NCBI GenBank assembly: GCA_024138025.1 | Contig: JAMXBD010000092.1 | Location: forward strand, 1,736,001-1,800,000 | Source: Combretum micranthum | Lineage: Eukaryota > Streptophyta > Magnoliopsida > Myrtales > Combretaceae | DNA: 64,000 nt | Reading direction: 5' to 3' | Part shown: one piece after another, positions 1 to 11,382 of the stretch | Layout of the letters: each line of letters opens with the position of its first letter | Position numbering within the stretch: the first letter of the stretch is position 1 | Notes under the pieces: model-generated | What the model saw: the letters and a program-made list of their open reading frames with translations, nothing else | What the model was told of the DNA's origin: nothing | Databases searched by the model: none | Translations under genes and position numbers: made by a program

Positions 1-66
1 TTAGTTGTCGTTGCCTATGCTCTACTCTAAATAGATTTGAGTTAATTAAAATTAAAACCCTAATTA
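1..66. repeat. Direct repeat, copy 1 (66 bp)
   Basis: This stretch recurs at 311-376 in the same orientation with about three mismatches, all A/G. Both copies run from TTARTTGTCGTTGCC to an AAAACCCTAA end. The 310-bp spacing suggests a local duplication, or two ends of something that starts before the window. No coding content was seen. Confidence 0.85.
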
Positions 67-310
67 ATATGTTTATATATAAACTGGAAATTTTTGTGAT
101 TTTTGAAAAACATTTACAATTTTTAAAAATTATATTACAAAATAACAAACAATGTAAATAGTATTTTGGCCAGCAGCATGTGAATGCATATAGCTGAATT
201 GGTGACTTTTTCTTTTTGGGTGAAAGTATAAAGATTTTAAAGCTTAAGAAGTTTATTTTAATATGATGTAAATAATCAGCTGGCTTGAGGATAAATTTTG
301 ATCGAACCGA

Positions 311-376
311 TTAATTGTCGTTGCCTATGCTCTGCTCTAGATAGATTTGAGTTAATTAAAATTAAAACCCTAATAA
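311..376. repeat. Direct repeat, copy 2 (66 bp)
   Basis: Second copy of the repeat at 1-66, seen directly by comparison. The intervening 240 bp is ordinary AT-rich sequence and is not itself obviously repeated in the window. Confidence 0.85.
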
Positions 377-382
377 ATTAAC

Positions 383-1485
383 TGTTTAGGCCAATTGAAC
401 TTATGCACATGTAAATCAATATGCTATGTCATTTACGTAAAAATTTGAGTTTAAGAACCCATGTTTAAGATAGAAAACTGGTTGATTAAAGTTTGGATGG
501 ATATTAATTTTCTATAGAAAATGAATTTATTGGAATTATAGGTAAATTAAATGTAATCAAATAAATATGAAAAAAAAAATGTGTTTTTCATATTAAAATA
601 TGAATTTTAAGATGAATAATTAATTATTTTGATTTTAGGAATTTATTTAATAAAATAGGTATAAATATGGCATTATAAGATCAACATAATAGAAAACTAG
701 TTTAGTTTTCTTAGCATATTAAGAGGTAAAAATGGATTATGAATGGTGTAAATAGAATAATTATATCTTATATGAGTTGTTTCACACTTTCACTCAATAA
801 AAGTATATTAGAATGATTATAGGATACGACATTGAAAATACCATTTTAAGGATCTAATTACTATAAAATGGATTTAGTAAACTAAGTTAAATATAAAATG
901 AACTTAACACATAAAAATGATCTAAAACTATATTTACTTTAGAATTTGATATTAATTTACGAATTAATATTTAAAGGGCAATTTCATGAAATCTCAATTA
1001 CAATAGAAAATATATACATACAACTTCATATTAATTAATAATTAATCTAATTAGAATGAATGATTAAATTAACGACCTAAATCTATTTGAGATAATTTCC
1101 TTATACAAATTGTTATTCTTGAGATTATCTATCATCTGTTTTGAGGCAGGATTCTAACTTGAGTTTAGGTATAGTGACTTGTGTATTGTGTGCTATGATA
1201 GACATCATAAATGAATTAATACTTAAAGACGACCTTTATAATTGTTTGTTGCTTGTGCATGATCATTTAACCCAGTCCGAAGGGCAACAAATTTGGTATG
1301 CGATGCAAGCACAGTAGTTAGGTGTTGAAGCCACCTCCTATCACTGATAATGATAGTTACTAGTGGCTTGGCAGGTAGCTGGTAGGGGAAACAGTATCGA
1401 GGTAACGTTTGTTCATATTGAAGAGAAGTTATATTAAACAATTTAATATATAAGCTCTCTTATCTACTTAATCACAATGGACATT
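383..1485. other. Intergenic, no gene seen
   Basis: AT-rich non-coding sequence. A 72-codon minus-strand ORF at 1,223-1,441 lies in a slightly more GC-rich patch but resembles no family I recognise and has no exon context. Confidence 0.5.
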
Positions 1486-2124
1486 TGTAACCCCTAAATA
1501 AGGCTATCTACTAGATGTTCCTATAGAAGATATTAGTTTTAGATTGCTTACATCAAACTTTTGAGCAATTGCTACTACTTATGGTGCCTAGGTTCCTAGC
1601 ATGTAGCTGGAGTGTAAGTACTCCACTGTTGGTTGCCACGTTTTAATTTAAAGATAAATTATCGATTATTATATTACATTTAGAATAGATATGTGTGCCA
1701 ATCTCGTGTGTGGTTATGTTGTTGTCGTACTGAGCTTTGGCTTATTCCTTTTCTCTCTTCATCTTCTTCTTCTTTTTTTTTTTTTTTTTTTTTCAGGTGT
1801 TGATGGCTTTGATGGTGATAATTATGATTGCATAGGGTATGGCATGGATTTTGAGGAATTTTTCGACGAGTGGAGTCACTAAGATTTGCTGGAATATTAC
1901 CCTAACTCTAAATAATCAAAATTTACCATTAAGCATATATTTTGCGAAATCTAGTTGTCCGTTGTAAATATAGTTGTTTATAGAATCTAATTCAATAATT
2001 TAATAATCTAAAATTTATTTAGCAACAATCTTGATAAATTATAGATTAGGCAAGCCTTAACGTATAACGCGTAAGTGTTACACCTAGTGGCTGGATGTGC
2101 CTTGACGAAGTTCGGGTCGTGACA
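1486..2124 (+). mobile_element. Possible decayed gypsy-type LTR
   Basis: The segment starts with TGTAACCCC and ends with GGGTCGTGACA, a style of LTR terminus common in plant Ty3/gypsy elements. It is followed by TTGGTAATG, which could be a worn primer binding site (canonical TGGTATCAG). No 5-bp target duplication is visible and no gag or pol follows. It contains a T-run of over 20 bases near 1,775. An open stretch after the TTTCAG at 1,791-1,796 could be mistaken for a terminal exon. The assignment is tentative. Confidence 0.3.
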
Positions 2125-3003
2125 TTGGTAATGTTGTAGAGTAGATTGCGAGCTAATTTTTGGATAAATTAGATAAATCCAAAAGGCCCAAGAAGAAATA
2201 AACGTGCAACCCATCTTCAATTGGCCATAAATTTTAGCATATAATTTTGTTTTCTTATTATTATATCTATGCGAAGCTCATTCAAAGAACAATATCAATT
2301 ATAAAGGTCATGCCCCATAATTGCAAATTTTAGGCTAAAAACAATCGTTTATGACCTAAAAACAAGCTTTCATTTTTTTTTTTTTTTGGTGCTTTAAGCT
2401 TTCTTGAGATGATATATATTTGTTCTTTTCATGTTTTAGATCATTATGTCTTAATAAAATTATTATCCAATTAACTGGAATTTGTCTATCCAAATTGGAG
2501 TGTGTTCTTTCTTTGACATTAATCGTTGATTATTTTTGTTGTTTTTTACGTTGTGGTGTAATAGGTTGACAATGTAGTCTTTTAGACTTGTAACTTAAAA
2601 TGTTTGTAATTTAATAATGCCAAATAAAACTATTTTAATATCGTTTTGAGTTAACGAAGCAGTGATGTGTTCTATTGCATTTTGCCTTCTAACCTTTTAT
2701 TCTACCGTGTTCCTTTACTTCGTTTTAACTTGTCCTTTGGAACTCAGCTGGTCGATTGCATTTTCATTCTATTTTAGAATAAAGATTTCGTTCTCTGTTA
2801 GGAATGAGAATTGCATTTCAATTTTATCTGCATTTTCAGTTTTCATGATGGTACCATCATTAATAGTCCTTGGTTACTATCTTCGCACAACATTATTACC
2901 TATTGTTTAGTCTTGCAAGTGAAGCGTCGCCCAATTGTCATGGAATTAAAAATATTTTCCACTTATACATCTTTTATTCTTTAAAAATCGATTTATTATC
3001 TCG
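2125..3003. other. Intergenic, no gene seen
   Basis: AT-rich, with short T-runs. Two overlapping ORFs at 2,662-3,103 show no recognisable domain, and the second runs into the transposon end at 3,013. Confidence 0.5.
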
Positions 3004-3030
3004 TAATGGCGATAAGGGTAGGCAAAAAAA

Positions 3031-3058
3031 CCAACCAAACCAAACCAAACCAAACCAA
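3031..3058. repeat. (CCAAA)n short tandem repeat
   Basis: About five CCAAA/CCAA units in tandem inside the left subterminal region of the 4.3-kb element. They are probably part of its terminal motif array, not an independent microsatellite. Confidence 0.7.
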
Positions 3059-6000
3059 TCTATAAACAAACCAAAAATGATTTTTTTTAACAATTTGGTT
3101 TAAAAAATTTTTAATCCGAACCAATACGTAAATTTATGATTTGATTTATAAAGTAAACCAAATCAATCCGTAAAACTAAACCATTTTTAAAAATATATAA
3201 TAATATTTTATTTATAAGTTATAACTATAGATTTTTTATGATGATTGATTAAAGGTCATATATATTCTTATTATTTCATTTGATATTTATTATTTAGTAA
3301 ATATTAATTAAAATCAATTTATTCATTTTAAAATTTATTTTTTGGGCTCATGATATATATATATATTGATGATGAACTATTGTTTTTTAATGTCACATCA
3401 CAATAGCTTAATTAAGACAATCCTGCCGTACATTTTAAATGAAAATGATAGTTAGTGGCCTTAACTATCATTAACAAGTAGAATATACAAGGCTTATCTC
3501 ATTAAACCAATTTATTAACAGCTGTCAAATGATGGCAACACACAGAAATACAAATAATCTGAAGAAATACACTTTATCTCTTTACAATAATACAATCTCA
3601 ACTCTCCTTACATAATCCTTAATACTCCCATCTTTCATTCTACTGAAACAAATTTTGATACTCCTTAGAGAATCTTGTATCTCTATAAAAAGATCTATAA
3701 GGGTATGAGCATAAAACCACAGCTTAGTTAGTGGATATAAAAAGGGTATTTATAAATATTATAGGATAAATCACAATCATTGTTATTATTAGAGTGAATT
3801 GTGCAGTCAATCGGAATGTCATCCACGTGATGTTGACTGTTTCATCACGAGATTAGAGAAATTAACCCCACTCTAATCTGGGTTTCGAGGAGTTTAACAC
3901 AGATTCATTTTCCATAAAACCAAGAATGTTCAATGGACTGCTGTCCTCCCAAAAACCGTTTAGGACTATCCCCAGATAGCTTGTAGCCTTTATTGCGACC
4001 TCCTCTCTTATCACTTAGTTCAATAAAGATTAGAAAAAGAAATCCCATTCTTACCTGAACGGTGGGTTTTGTGGATGCAGGGATGCAAAATGCGATATGC
4101 TATACATGATTGGTTATTAGTTTCACTATATTCTTAATAATACTTTTTTACTTAGGCGATCAAATAGACATCTCACACCAATACAATAAGTTAAGTAAAC
4201 ATCCAATATCAAACAAAGTTAATCAACCACACACATTTTATAGCTAACTTACAAGCACAAACAATTATAATGTAAATAATATCCCTTTTTACAATTACCA
4301 TATAAATGAACCACTTATAGAAATTGTGATTTATCAGCGTTCTCCTCGAACACCTAATCTTATCCAACCAGGAATAGTTATGAGTATCTATAGTTTCATA
4401 TAGAGGTTGGCTTGTCATTTAATTATTTTCCTTCTTTTTCTAGATGTAATTAGCAAGGGTAATAATTCCTAATTTAGCTAATTGGGAATGGATTAAAATT
4501 ATAGGGTATATCATGGTGTATTTTAAATAAAACATAATTTAAGTATTGATTGTAGTTTTATATTGAATTATATTGAATAATTAACTTATAATTGAGGATT
4601 TATTATGTCGTAGGAGAAATAGTAAGACAAGTAAGGTTAACATCTAAACCTAGTAATATTAAAAAGTTTAAAGTGAGCTAAAGGACATTAGATATTTTAT
4701 ACTAATTTAACTTTATGATGATTAATTTACTTAACTTTAGAATATTAGAAAATTTATTAAAAACAACGAACATGTGATGATAATTCTAGGAAAATTATGA
4801 AATATTGATAATATTATCTAGATTTTACCTCTTTTGACAATACCCCTATTAATTACTAAAAGTTGAGAATAAGTAGATATTTATTAACTGAGTGTTAATT
4901 ATAAATAATAATTTCTTTTAGGCTAATGTAGGGTCTAATTATTTAGTATAAGTATTCCTATAAATATTGTACTATAGAAGCAATAGTTAAAAAATTAAGT
5001 ATAGTTAAATATAAGCTTTATAAATATTTGATATCAACAATATAACTAATTTTATCATTGTCTTTATACTAAGCTTAACTAAATTAATAAACCTTAAACT
5101 AGATAATTAGTTTAAGCAAATCTAAGGGTTATTATTTCTTATGTATTTGTTATAGGTTCTTTGATAATATATTTAAAAAGTAGTAAATAACTAAGGTAGT
5201 TTAGTTATAGATTTAAGTTATACGTAGCCATTTATAAGGTAATTAGTTTATAATAAATCGTGTAATTATAGAAAAATAGTAGTATATATTATAACTTGAT
5301 GAAGTTAATATCTAATCTTTGTAATGAGCATTTAGAAAGTGGTTAAAAAATTTCATGTATAATAGAATCATTTTACTATATTTTAACATATAAAATATGC
5401 ACTAATTAATGTTATTTATACCGGCAGAATCTTAGATTAATTATTAAAAATAATAAATGACCAAGAAAAATTATGAAATTTTTATGCGAGGTACATAAGA
5501 ACATGATGCATTTACCAATAAAATATCTTTACCAAAGGAGCTCGAATAACTTCATGAACATTTCCATAATTTCCACCCAACCACCACCAAAACGACCATC
5601 TCCGGCCACCTTCTACCACCATGAACTTGTCGGAAGTATACAGTATAATTTGTAGTAATAAACTGAAAATTTTGGTAATTTTAGGATGTTCGAAATGAGT
5701 TGCATTAATTTTTTTATGATAGAACACGGTATTTATAGCTTTTTATCACGTATTAAAAATTCTAAACGTCAATATTTTTGCATGCAACTTTTTATCTGGT
5801 CATTGGAATTAAAACACATGTCCTGGTGAGGTTTCAAAATTTTTGGACAGCTAGTGAATTTTTGGTGAATTTTACATGCAATTGACACAATTTTGAGAAA
5901 TTTCTAGGATATTTCCTGAGATTAATTACATGTTTCAAATTTTTCTAGTTTTTTCCAAATTATTCTTGATTTTTTTAGAGTATTTTAAGATTTTTTTCCA

Positions 6001-6901
6001 TTTAAATTATTTTTTTGTGTTAGTTTTGCAATTTTTGTGAATTTAAATGGCATTTTAGTAATTTCATAGGTTAAAGTAACCTTATTTGAAAAATCTACAT
6101 TAATTATTGTATTATATGTTAATTTATATTTTATATTTACATTTTAGATTTACTAGTTACTTTTCATACTTTCTTAACCATTTACTACTTACTATTACTA
6201 TTTTACCTTTTATTATTACTATTTACTTTTCAATTTTTTTTATCAAATTGAATTTCATGATTTTAAATTCTAGAGTAGTTTCTATATTATTCCTTGTTTT
6301 AGATTAATCAGGCCATCTATTTAAATGGTTTCCTTTTATTCTTAGGGTTATTATAGTTTTGATACTTTCTTTTCTTATTGAATATTCCATATGATTCTAA
6401 TTATATCCTTAATTTAGTTTATAGTTATCAAATTAGATGCCTTCATATCGATTTATTAATAATTTTGCATCCAATGGAAATCAAGATGTCACATTTAATA
6501 GTTTTTAACTTTATAAAGTATGTAATTCATTTATTTAGTTATAAACTCTTATTATATATTAATTGTTTAATGTATTTTATTAGCGGATCATTTTATTCAT
6601 TGATGAATTTCGTCGATAGATGTTTTTTTTTTAGCTAAATTTATTGTTTGATGATTGACTTGATGGTTATATTAAAAATTAAAAATTATAAATTATAACT
6701 TACTATGTATTGGTTAATGAATGCATTTTATTGGTTGGATAACTGATTTTATAGAGAAATATATATTAAAAGTGTGATGAATTCATAAAGTAAATTATCA
6801 TGGTTTATAATATTAACTTTGTAAAGTGACATAAATATTTAAGTATTTATAAATGTAAAAAAACTATAACAAAGAAAATTTTTAATTAGAATTTTGATTT
6901 T

Positions 6902-7134
6902 GGGTCTGTTTGTTTGGCTTTTTCTGGCAGATACAGACACTTTTTTCAAATTTTTTTCTAACAAATTATTTATCAAGAAATAGATATAGATAAAAAAAAA
7001 AGTTGGTAGTTTTCATCAAAAAAATCAAATAGATCAAATATAGATAAAATATATATGCAAATTGGACATATTTACACATATCATTTTGAAAAAGATACAG
7101 ACACAGATGAAAAACAAACCATCCAAACAAACCC
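6902..7134. mobile_element. Tourist-like MITE (GGGTCTGTTTG family), copy 1
   Basis: A 233-bp element with GGGTCTGTTTGTTTGG at the left and CCAAACAAACCC at the right. The interior is shared with copies at 45,571-45,808 and 48,780-49,010, including an AGATACAGACA motif near the left end, TTATTTATCAAGAAATAGATATAG, and AAGATACAGACACAGATG near the right end. The flanks are TTT and TTA, compatible with a worn 3-bp duplication. It sits inside the right arm of the 4.3-kb hAT-like element. Confidence 0.75.
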
Positions 7135-7312
7135 TTAATCCATAAAACCGAACAAAACCGTTATTTTATGGTTTATAAATTTTTTAATCCAAGTCAAACC
7201 ATTACTTAAGGGTTTGGTTTTGTGATGGAGAAAAAACCAAACTGTAAATTAAGTTTGGCTTAGTTTTAGAAAAAATCAAACCAAATCGATCCGTGCTCAC
7301 CCTTAATGGCGA

Positions 7313-8474
7313 ATGTACAGATCGAAGGAGAAACGAATATCATATTTTATTCTTAAGGAAAAGCAAGTCAAGTGTTGAATTATAGTGCTTCAATCTAATT
7401 TAAGCAAGATAAATTTAGTCTACTAAAATTAACACTGCCATTACCATTATGATTAACAACTAAAACTACTTCTGAAAACTAAACAAAACTCGAATATGCC
7501 GCTAGAAAATTCTTTAATGCACACGTGCAAAGATTATATAATGATGTGGACCAGAATTATTTGCCTTATATTTATAATTATACTTGTTTAATTGAATTTT
7601 CATTAAACTATAAGAATCTGCTTTGCCCTCCAGTAATTATATTCTAGTTATAATATAAATTTCCCATTTTAGTAATCTATTTGTAATTACTGATGACCAC
7701 ACGTTACTTTCCCAAATTATGTCAAATAATTCATTTAAAATTCATTAGTTCATCCATGCACGTGTTTAATGAGGAGACATTTGGCAGTTTTTCGTACCAG
7801 ATCAGAAAAAAAGTCCCTCATGATGCCAAATAATGCTTCCAAAATTTTGTAAGGTGGACTTATTTATTTATTAGGATAGATAGTCAAATATATTAAAGCT
7901 GATTCATAATATTTTTTCATAAGAAAATTATCGGAACTAATTTCTGTTAAGCCTCTTTAAAATAAATTATCAGGTGGGAGTTAATTAATGACAGGGGAAA
8001 ATTTTTATTACAACTATTCCAATCCATAAAACACAAAGGCGATAGGAGATTCTATCAAAAAGCCTGGAGAATTTTTTTTCCTATTGATCATTAAAGATAG
8101 AGGAAACTTTTATGATGATAAAAATTTACAATGACTTCTAACTATAACACAAATCCATAGAATACAAACGGAAAGGAGAGTTCTGTCAAAACTCAAAAGC
8201 TTGGAGAATCATCAAAACTTATGATCATTAAGGATCATACACAACTACAAATGGTAAATGGCTGATATTTAAGTCTTGGTATTCTAGTCCGAAGATAACA
8301 TATGAAGTAACTATGAGCGTTAAAAGTCTTTATAAGTGATTTATGAAGAGGTTAAATAGAAAAGAACTGGTGCTTTTTTATATATTTGTCTTTTCCTAAA
8401 GTAAATACTAAATATTTGAATATGTGAAAAATTATCATTAAAATTTTAAGAAGCGTCTTATAGTGTTACTTAGT
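7313..8474. other. Intergenic, no gene seen
   Basis: AT-rich non-coding sequence without long ORFs. A roughly 30-bp phrase about aligned tracts is loosely repeated at 8,030-8,060 and 8,140-8,170 (AATCCATARAAYACAAA..), suggesting an old small duplication. Confidence 0.4.
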
Positions 8475-8745
8475 GTTAATATCATAAATAGTACATGAAC
8501 TTTGATAAAATATATAATTAGGTATCTGAATTTTGAAATTGATTAATCCAATTACTAGAAGAACTTTTCGTGCATACTAATAACATAGCTGTCAAGTTCT
8601 TTCAATTACTTAATTAATCAATTTCAAATTTATAATGTATTAAGTTGATAAATTTCAAAGGTTTGATACTAAATTAATCAATTTCAAAATTTAGATACGT
8701 TATTGCATATTTTACAAAAATTTAAGTATCATTCGTGACATTATC
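8475..8745. mobile_element. Long-TIR palindromic MITE, copy 1
   Basis: The left end (TTAATATCATAAATAGTAC) and the right end, read in reverse (GATAATGTCACGAATGATAC), are imperfect inverted repeats. The similarity continues inward through TGAACTTTG..AAAATAT and GAAATTGATTAA, so the element can fold into a long hairpin. The same layout and motifs occur at 45,403-45,920. No ORF. Target duplication not resolved. Confidence 0.55.
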
Positions 8746-8984
8746 TTTATCACTTAATAATACCTGGATATGGTACAAAAGAAAATATTTTTAAATTATA
8801 ATTTGGTTATAAAAATAAAATTTTGAATTACATGATAGTTATTGTATTATCTTACTTATCTTAAAAATTTAAAATAAGCCAAATTTAAATTTATCATCTT
8901 TTTGTGTTAAATATCCAGCCTGTTGTCATTTTTACGACCATTCACATTCAAGTCCTTAAAATAGGTTTTTAGGTTATTTTTTGA

Positions 8985-9196
8985 TATCCTTATTGTTTTT
9001 TTTTTTTATAGATACAGTAACTTTTTTAATAAATTATTTATCAAAAAATAGATATAGATTAAAAAAATAGCAGTTTTTATGAAAAATCAAATAGATTAAA
9101 AATAGATAAAATATAGATGCAAATAGAATATTTTTACACATATTATTTCGAAACAAATACAGATACATATGAAAAATAGATCATCAAAACAGACCC
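8985..9196. mobile_element. Tourist-like MITE, copy 2 (left end worn)
   Basis: The interior matches copy 1 (ATAGATACAGTAAC.., TTATTTATCAAAAAATAGATATAG, ACAGATACATATG) and the right end is ACAGACCC followed by TAA. The left terminus has been replaced or eroded around a T-run near 9,000. Confidence 0.6.
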
Positions 9197-10689
9197 TAAA
9201 TGTGGAGGAGTCTTTTATTTTTTTTTCTCTTTTTTTTTTTTGGTTCTTAACTAAGGATTATGAAAAATGAATTTTTTTAGAATATTTTATTTTTATATAA
9301 AAATAAAAATATTATGTTAAATTAAAAAATCTATAATTTTTAAAAAAAAAGGAAAAAAAGTGAAGAAATTAAGGCGGGCGACCTTACATATATGCTCATG
9401 AAATCTTGAAAAGGAGAATTGGTTAGAACATTTCTAGAAAGCTCCATGTGGGCGTTCTGCGCCTACCAAGGGTGACCTAAATAAATAAATAGATAAACCT
9501 AAATCATTGAAATTGAAACAAGTAAACCACTGATGGCTTATAAGAAATTACAACAATCGGTATAAAAGTGAAGAAGCCGACAGGTAAAATGATGAGGACA
9601 ACGACAGCAGTCAGCCCTCAGCCGTCATATGCGATTTTCAAAATCTATGCATTTAATGCTCCCATCCTACTAATGATTACGAATTTTTTGCCTATGGAGA
9701 TCACCCGAAAATCGCATGCATTTAGCGCTTATGATTACGCGTTTTTCTCGGTTTTTGAGATCCTACCAGCGGATGAAAAGAACACGAAGTAAGAAAATGG
9801 ACATGTTTAAGGATTTGACATTTTTATTTTTAACGATTACGCATTTCTTGTGTATTTGGGTCTGATTTTTTAACGAGGAATGAAACTTTTCTGAGTGTTG
9901 ATTTTATGGCTGGCATATATTGATGGAGGGAAGGAAAGTTGTTAATAAAATTGTAAAAATAAGAAAAAATTATAAATTTTCTTATTTAGGTAAGAAAAAA
10001 AAAAGCTCGCCAAAAAGATAAGTAGGAAAACAAAAGTTATAAAATAGTTGGTAGTATAGATTTTCATTATATTAAAACACTATAAACTTTTTATATTTTA
10101 AAACTATACATTTATTTCAAAAGGATAATTATCTTTTTATTAAATTCACTATATTTTCCTCTCCATTCCTCTCCTATCCTCTCTTTTCCGACCTTTTAAT
10201 CTAAACATGGTGTAAAGGCATATAAGCTAATTCCAATACCTGTAGCTTCATGACTTCTTGTTGTAAGTAATGATATTAGAATATTCCTTGTTATATTAAA
10301 AATAAAAACCTTAAAAATTTAGTGATATTGCCTTTTTATCTTTTTAAATTTATAGATTAACTCATTATTGAATATTTTAAAAGCTTTAAACATCTAATAA
10401 TTTTGGTTCTTCTTTTAAGAAAATCAAAATCAACGTGCAATAAAAATTTATTATTTTTATATTTTTATCTATTAAGATCTCTCTCCATCTATATGTCCGT
10501 TTGGATTGTATGATTTTTATCTATATCTTATTAATTTAGTATGTTTATGAGTAAAAATGTTTGTTTTTAATTTATATTTGTTTGAAAATGATAATAAGAT
10601 GCCAAACTAATAAGAAAAAAAATGAAACAAAGAAGCTAATTTTATCATGAAAAATAAACAATATTGGGCATTACATGTTACATTTCATA
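9197..10689. other. Intergenic, no gene seen
   Basis: Mostly AT-rich. The 9,560-9,800 patch is less AT-rich and contains two related phrases (around 9,625-9,700 and 9,705-9,770, each with GCATTTA.GC and a downstream ATGATTACG), so it looks like an old internal duplication. The 74-codon ORF there is probably a by-product of it. A fragment resembling the Tourist-like MITE (GTCCGTTTGGATTGT) begins near 10,495. Confidence 0.4.
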
Positions 10690-11382
10690 TATATAGATAT
10701 AGATATATAGTGCATAAATACCAATAAACTAACGTAAGCTAGCCTTTTCTCTCTCCTCTCCAAGTAAACCCCAATTAGAGAAAATCCTAGGAGGCAATTG
10801 CCATTATTGGCTACCCCCAACATCTCATCATCTTCTCATCTCTTTTCTTTTCTCCTTTTTACTACCATAATCTAATAAAAACCTATCAACCATCTTATCA
10901 TCTCTTTTTTCATCTTTATCTCTCACGCACTTTAAAATTATAAACTTATTTTTAGAAGATATTGAAGCTACTGCTAATAAAGGTATCAAAAGATTCAACA
11001 TTTCGGAATTAGTACTTCAATGTCTCAAACAAAGAGAGTTTTCAAAGTGGAAAAGGAGTCATATTTTCCATTAAAAGTTTTCCTTTTTTTTAAAAAAAAA
11101 ATTGGGTTTTTTTTATCTTTTATTATGTTCTTTTTAGTGCTCTAGCTCTATGTGGATATTTTCTCCGATTAGAGTATCGGATCTTTATTCTCATGATAGA
11201 ACTTTTTGTATTAAAAGATTTTTGATACCCTTTTCTTGTGTAAGAGATGTAACTTTTTAGGTTATGGTTTGTTACCTCTATCTCTTGTTGTTCATGTTTT
11301 GTGTTGATTTTTACTTATTTTGTTCTATCAATGAATAAAGTATTAAAGTTTCTGGTTCTATGTTAAATGAAAAAAAAAAAAA
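10690..11382 (+). other. Possible retroposed transcript 3' end with poly(A)
   Basis: An AATAAA signal at 11,334-11,339 is followed about 30 bases later by a run of 13 A (11,370-11,382), the arrangement of a polyadenylated RNA copied into the genome. The upstream 600 bp has pyrimidine-rich 5'UTR-like stretches and no long ORF. It could be the 3' end of a LINE, a SINE-like copy, or chance. No target duplication was recognised. Confidence 0.25.

Larger units (their letters stand above)
3013..7305. mobile_element. 4.3-kb hAT-like element without visible transposase
   Basis: The left end reads TAAGGGTAGGCAAAAAAACC. The right end, read in reverse, is TAAGGGTGAGCACGG, so the termini form a short inverted repeat. 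The flanks carry the same host sequence: TAATGGCGA ends at 3,012, and TAATGGCGA recurs at 7,304-7,312, overlapping the terminal bases. The target duplication is therefore 7-9 bp, in the range of the 8-bp hAT signature. Both subterminal regions (3,020-3,190 and 7,140-7,295) are dense in short AAACC/GGTTT motifs, as in other non-autonomous plant hAT elements. The interior holds only short ORFs (5,473-5,727, 6,107-6,638), none resembling a hAT transposase or BED zinc finger. A Tourist-like MITE is nested at 6,902-7,134. The outer boundaries are well supported; the superfamily is inferred from ends and duplication length. Confidence 0.65.

Noticed and set aside
1691..1882. ORF with hydrophobic start, Phe run and acidic end, interpreted as a possible terminal exon after TTTCAG
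   Set aside because: The Phe run is a T homopolymer and the acidic tail of under 30 codons cannot be tied to any upstream exon.
2008..2220. 70-codon minus ORF with several Cys and His residues, considered as a zinc finger
   Set aside because: It lies across the presumed LTR end on the opposite strand, and Cys/His spacing fits no known finger.
9568..9792. 74-codon plus ORF
   Set aside because: Spans an imperfect internal duplication with ATGATTACG phrases; no family and no splice context.
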